Below are positions 6,158-10,657 of a stretch of 10,657 nt of DNA, in pieces. The stretch comes from Clostridiales bacterium. Lineage in GTDB: Bacteria > Bacillota > Clostridia > Christensenellales > Aristaeellaceae. Numbering within the stretch: the first letter of the stretch is position 1; every line of letters begins with the position of its first letter. The notes beneath the pieces were generated by a model. The model was not told the origin of the DNA. It saw only the letters and a list, made by a program, of their open reading frames with translations, and did no database searches. The DNA lies in NCBI GenBank assembly GCA_022776785.1, contig JALFHA010000384.1:1-10657 (forward strand), written 5' to 3'. Position numbers and translations under genes: made by a program.

Positions 6158-7144
6158 TTAGCGTTCCTCACGGAAATAGGCGAGGCCAAGGCTTGCCGGG
6201 GGCTGATCCTCGCGCTTCTTGCGCAGCGAGGTGACGACCAGCACGACGATGGTGACGACATAGGGCACCATCTGAATCAGGTCGGTGACGTAGCCGGGGA
6301 CGGAGATGCCCAGCAGCGTCGGCAGGAACTGATAGAGCCAGTAGAGCAGGCCGAAGAGGTAGGAGCCCCAGATGGCCGCCAGCGGCTTCCACGTCGTGAA
6401 GATAACCAGCGCGACGGCCAGCCAGCCCAGCGCCTCGATCTGACCGGTGGTGGCCCAAATGCCCTGATTGTAGTCGAGCACATAGTACACGCCGCCCAGA
6501 CCGGAGATGCCCGCGCCCAGACAGGTCGCCAGATACTTGTAGCGCGTGACGGACACGCCTGCCGCGTCGGCGGTGGCCGGACTCTCGCCGATGGCGCGCA
6601 GGTTCAGGCCCGCACGGGTGCGGTTGAGGAAGAAGTGCAGCACGAAGGCCAGCACGATGGCCGCATAGACCATGAAGCCGTAGCCGAAGACCGTCTGTCC
6701 GAACACGCCCATGCCGGAGAGCACGGGCAGCTTCGTCTGGAAGGTCTTGTAGACGAGGCTCTGCGTCGCCGTGCGGCCGTTGAGGATGTACACACCGAAG
6801 AAGTTCGCCACGCCCATGCCGAAGGTCGTCAGCGCGAGGCCGGTCACGTTCTGGTTGGCGCGCAGGCTGATGGTGAGGAAGCTGTAAATCAGGCCGCCAA
6901 GCATCGCCGCGAGGAACGCACACACCAGCGCGAGCGCGACGCAGAAGACCATATTCGGGTTGGCAGCGGTATTCTCGTAGATATATGCGCTGGCAAAGCC
7001 CGCGAAGCCGCCCAGATACATGATGCCCGGCACGCCGAGGTTTAGGTTGCCGGATTTCTCGGTGATGATCTCGCCCAGCGCGCCGTACATGATGATCGTG
7101 CCGAAGGGGATGGCGCGCAGAATCCATGCGATAAGCGTATCCAT
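6158..7144 (-). CDS. Nucleoside-type ABC transporter permease (YufQ/NupQ-like)
   Basis: A hydrophobic 328-residue inner-membrane permease of the BPD_transp_2 (branched-chain amino acid/ribose/nucleoside type) family, with about eight to ten membrane segments. Near the N-terminus it has GEIITEKSGNLNLGVPG (24-40). In the second half it has the cytoplasmic loop NLRAIGESPATADAAG (181-196), the likely contact with the ATPase. It pairs with the permease encoded immediately upstream to form a heterodimeric channel, as in B. subtilis NupPQ. The ATG overlaps the TGA of the upstream gene by one base (TGATG), with AAGGAGG seven bases before the start, suggesting translational coupling. It is the last gene of the operon. 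The substrate is inferred from family and neighbours, most likely nucleosides, and is not directly visible. Confidence 0.94.
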   Translation of the reverse strand: MDTLIAWILRAIPFGTIIMYGALGEIITEKSGNLNLGVPGIMYLGGFAGFASAYIYENTAANPNMVFCVALALVCAFLAAMLGGLIYSFLTISLRANQNVTGLALTTFGMGVANFFGVYILNGRTATQSLVYKTFQTKLPVLSGMGVFGQTVFGYGFMVYAAIVLAFVLHFFLNRTRAGLNLRAIGESPATADAAGVSVTRYKYLATCLGAGISGLGGVYYVLDYNQGIWATTGQIEALGWLAVALVIFTTWKPLAAIWGSYLFGLLYWLYQFLPTLLGISVPGYVTDLIQMVPYVVTIVVLVVTSLRKKREDQPPASLGLAYFREER

Positions 7145-8249
7145 CAGCGCACCTCCTTGTGATGGCCGCGCAGGACGACCTTATAGTTGATGAAGAACTC
7201 GCTGCCCAGAATGCAGAAGAGGATGATGCCCGCGATGATGTCCGAGGCGTAGTCGTTGAGGTTGTAGGCGGAGGCGATTTCCGCTGCGCCCTTCTCTAGG
7301 AAGATGAGCAGGAAGGAGATCAGCGCCATCGTGAAGGTGTTGAACTTCGCCAGCCACGCGACGATGATGGCGGTGAAGCCGTTGCCGCCCGCCGTGCCGG
7401 TGGAGATGGTCTGGTCACGGCCGCCGACGATGAGGAAGCCCGTCAGGCCGCAGAGCGCACCGGAGAGGATCATCGTGCGGATGATGACGCGGCCGACGTT
7501 GATGCCCGCGTAGCGCGCGGTATTCTCGCTCTCGCCGACGACGGCGATCTCATAGCCCTGCTTGGAGTAGCGCAGGTAGCAGAAGACGAGCACCATCAGC
7601 ACGACGACGACGATCAGGTTGATCGTGTAGCGCTGGCCGAAGAGCTGCGGGAACCAGCCTGCCTTGGTCTTCATGTTCAGCTTGCCCAGACCCGACGCCT
7701 GACCGCGCCAGATGTTGACGCAGCAGGCGACAATCTGAATGGCGACGTAGTTCATCATCAGCGTGAACAGCGTCTCATTGGTGCCAAAGCGCGCCTTGAA
7801 CCACGCGGGAATAAAGCCCCAGAGCGCGCCCGCAAGGATGCTCGCCGCAAGCATCGCGGCAAAGAGCAGCCAGCTGCTTACGCGCCCGCCGAGATTCACC
7901 ATCACGGCGGCCGTCGCCAGGGCACCCATGAGCACCTGACCCTCCGCGCCGATGTTCCAGAAGCGCATCTTGAAGGCCGGCGCCAGCGCGATGCCGATGA
8001 GCAGCAGCGAGGCGAGGTCGCGCATCGCCCAGGAGAAGCGCATCGACGTGGAGAACGTGCCGCCGATCATCACACCGTAGACGGAGAGGGGATTGAGCCC
8101 GGTGACAAAGTAGATGAACAGCGCGTCGATGACGAGCGCCAGCGCGATGGCCGCCAGACGCACGGCGATCTTGCGCCGGGTGGAGGGCACCTCGCCGCGC
8201 TTGATGACGCGGATGAGCGGCTCGTGCGCCGCATGTGCAGCAGAGGTCA

Positions 8250-8250
<1 letters not shown>
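7144..8250 (-). CDS. Nucleoside-type ABC transporter permease (YufP/NupP-like)
   Basis: A 368-residue inner-membrane permease, longer than its partner and with a basic cytoplasmic N-terminus (RVIKRGEVPSTRRK) before the first membrane helix. Family signatures are FWNIGAEGQ (97-105), TNETLFTLMMNY (157-168) and the ATPase-contacting loop VVGESENTARYAGI (237-250). It matches the YufP/NupP side of BMP-dependent nucleoside importers. The start at 8250 was chosen because AAAGGAGG lies nine bases upstream and the ATG overlaps the TGA of the ATPase gene as TGATG. The frame stays open upstream to about 8373, but that extension overlaps the ATPase gene and encodes an implausible Arg-rich sequence. The downstream permease gene is coupled by the same kind of overlap. 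Confidence 0.94.
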
Positions 8251-9791
<1,541 letters not shown>

Positions 9792-9828
9792 GTGGGGCCG
9801 AACACTCCTTCTTCTGCCTCAAAACAGC

Positions 9829-9859
9829 GAAAAGGGAAGCCGCAAGGACTTCCCTTTTC
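9829..9859 (-). terminator. Stem-loop between binding-protein and ATPase genes (partial terminator or mRNA stabiliser)
   Basis: On the minus strand, a perfect 11-base stem GAAAAGGGAAG (9859-9849)/CTTCCCTTTTC (9839-9829) has a nine-base loop. The right arm itself ends in TTTTC, and GCTGTTTT follows, so the T-tract is imperfect. Such structures after the binding-protein gene of ABC importers commonly let that protein be made in excess over the membrane complex, by partial termination or 3'-end protection. No promoter is visible between it and the ATPase gene. Confidence 0.7.
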
Positions 9860-9876
9860 TGCAAACCATGTCGGGA

Positions 9877-10657
9877 TTACTGGGCGTCCTCGACGATGCC
9901 GTCGATGCGCAGGGCGAAGTAGGGCGCGCTGCGGAAGGCGGATTCCTCAAAGGCGCCGTCAACGATCGCCTCGACGGTCTCGCCCTCGTAGATAGCGGTC
10001 ATCGTGGACCAGTCCATGAAGGACATGTCGCAGGGGGCGGAGGTGACGGTCTCGCCGCCGACGGTGAAGCTGGCGGTATCAAAGACCTTCAGGCTGCCGT
10101 CGCGGATAGCGGCCTCCACCTCGGCGACCTTCTCAGCAGTGCCGGCGGCACAGGACGGGCCGAGATCGGTGATCGCGACGGCGTCGGCATCAAAGCCCTT
10201 CGCCCAGTCAGCGGCGAACTCCTCGCCGTTCTGCTTGGCGGTGAACAGCTCGGTGTAGAACACGCTCCACTCGTTGGTGGGAGAGGTCAGCGCGGCGGTC
10301 GGCGCGGTGGGCAGCATGTCGATGTTGTAGCCCACGGAGTAGCACAGCGTGCCGGCGTCGAGCAGCTTCTGCACGGCGGCGGGAGCGCCGGTGGAGTCGG
10401 CGTGCTGGCCGATGATGACGCAGCCCTTGGCGACGAGCGCCTCAGCCGCAGCGGCTTCCTTGTCGATATCGAACCAGGAGTTGGTGTACATGACCTCCAT
10501 GGCCACGTTCGGCACGACGGAGCGGATGCCCAGGAAGAACGCGGTGTAGCCGGAGACAACCTCGGCGTAGTTGAACGCGCCGACGTAGCCGATCTTCACA
10601 TTGCCGTCCGCATCGAAGGAGTTCGGCTGCTTCTCAGCGGAGAGCTCGCCGCTCTCC
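9877..10657 (-). CDS. BMP-family ABC transporter substrate-binding protein, cut by right edge
   Basis: The C-terminal 259 residues of a periplasmic-binding-like protein of the BMP/PnrA family; the signal peptide and probable lipobox cysteine lie beyond the window. Family motifs are KIGYVGAFNYAEVVSGYTAF, YTNSWFD, IIGQHADSTG, GYNIDM and APTAALTS, which match the nucleoside-binding proteins TmpC/PnrA and B. subtilis NupN. The GTG at 10599 is an internal valine, not a start: the frame stays open to the edge, and the upstream residues (DADGNVKIGYVG) fit the family. It is the first visible gene of the operon and would deliver the nucleoside, probably a purine nucleoside, to the ATPase/permease complex encoded downstream. 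The substrate is inferred from family membership. Confidence 0.95.
   Translation of the reverse strand, partial: ESGELSAEKQPNSFDADGNVKIGYVGAFNYAEVVSGYTAFFLGIRSVVPNVAMEVMYTNSWFDIDKEAAAAEALVAKGCVIIGQHADSTGAPAAVQKLLDAGTLCYSVGYNIDMLPTAPTAALTSPTNEWSVFYTELFTAKQNGEEFAADWAKGFDADAVAITDLGPSCAAGTAEKVAEVEAAIRDGSLKVFDTASFTVGGETVTSAPCDMSFMDWSTMTAIYEGETVEAIVDGAFEESAFRSAPYFALRIDGIVEDAQ

Noticed and set aside
10597..10599. GTG as start codon of the BMP-family protein
   Set aside because: The frame remains open to the right edge with plausible family sequence, and a start here would remove the signal peptide and first beta strand region.

Overview
The window is a GC-rich stretch of bacterial chromosome with Firmicutes-type gene regulation. 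It carries a T-box leader in front of metG, a yybP-ykoY manganese riboswitch in front of mntP, strong AGGAGG ribosome binding sites and a BMP-type nucleoside ABC transporter operon. Taken together this suggests a high-GC member of the Clostridia, possibly a gut lineage; that placement is inferred from gene content and base composition, with no marker-based test. No phage, transposase, CRISPR, tRNA or rRNA was seen.

Layout, left to right. Positions 1-205 are a non-coding leader with a branched set of perfect inverted repeats. Positions 206-2158 (+) encode an unnamed membrane-anchored protein: N-terminal zinc ribbon, basic linker, one transmembrane helix, TPR-like helices, then two chitobiase/beta-hexosaminidase C-terminal-type beta domains. 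Three bases after its stop codon is a near-ideal sigma-A promoter that drives a methionine-type T-box leader and metG (2444-4423, +). A tatD-family nuclease/hydrolase gene follows (4475-5263, +), after a perfect hairpin, and ends at a terminator.

Convergent to it, on the minus strand, is mntP (5344-5904), a manganese exporter with its own promoter and a Mn2+ riboswitch whose P1 helix and terminator arm share the same bases. To the right, all on the minus strand and read right to left, is a four-gene ABC importer operon: a BMP-family binding protein (cut by the right edge), a stem-loop, a double-domain ATPase, and two permeases. The last three genes are coupled by TGATG stop/start overlaps, and a strong terminator ends the operon just before the mntP promoter.

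How it fits together. metG and tatD form a methionine-charging-controlled unit. mntP responds to Mn2+. The BMP operon most likely imports purine or other nucleosides, like B. subtilis NupNOPQ. The region is mainly housekeeping and nutrient uptake. I do not see convincing evidence of a new biological system. The least explained items are the zinc-ribbon/TPR/chitobiase-domain protein and the branched repeat at the left end.
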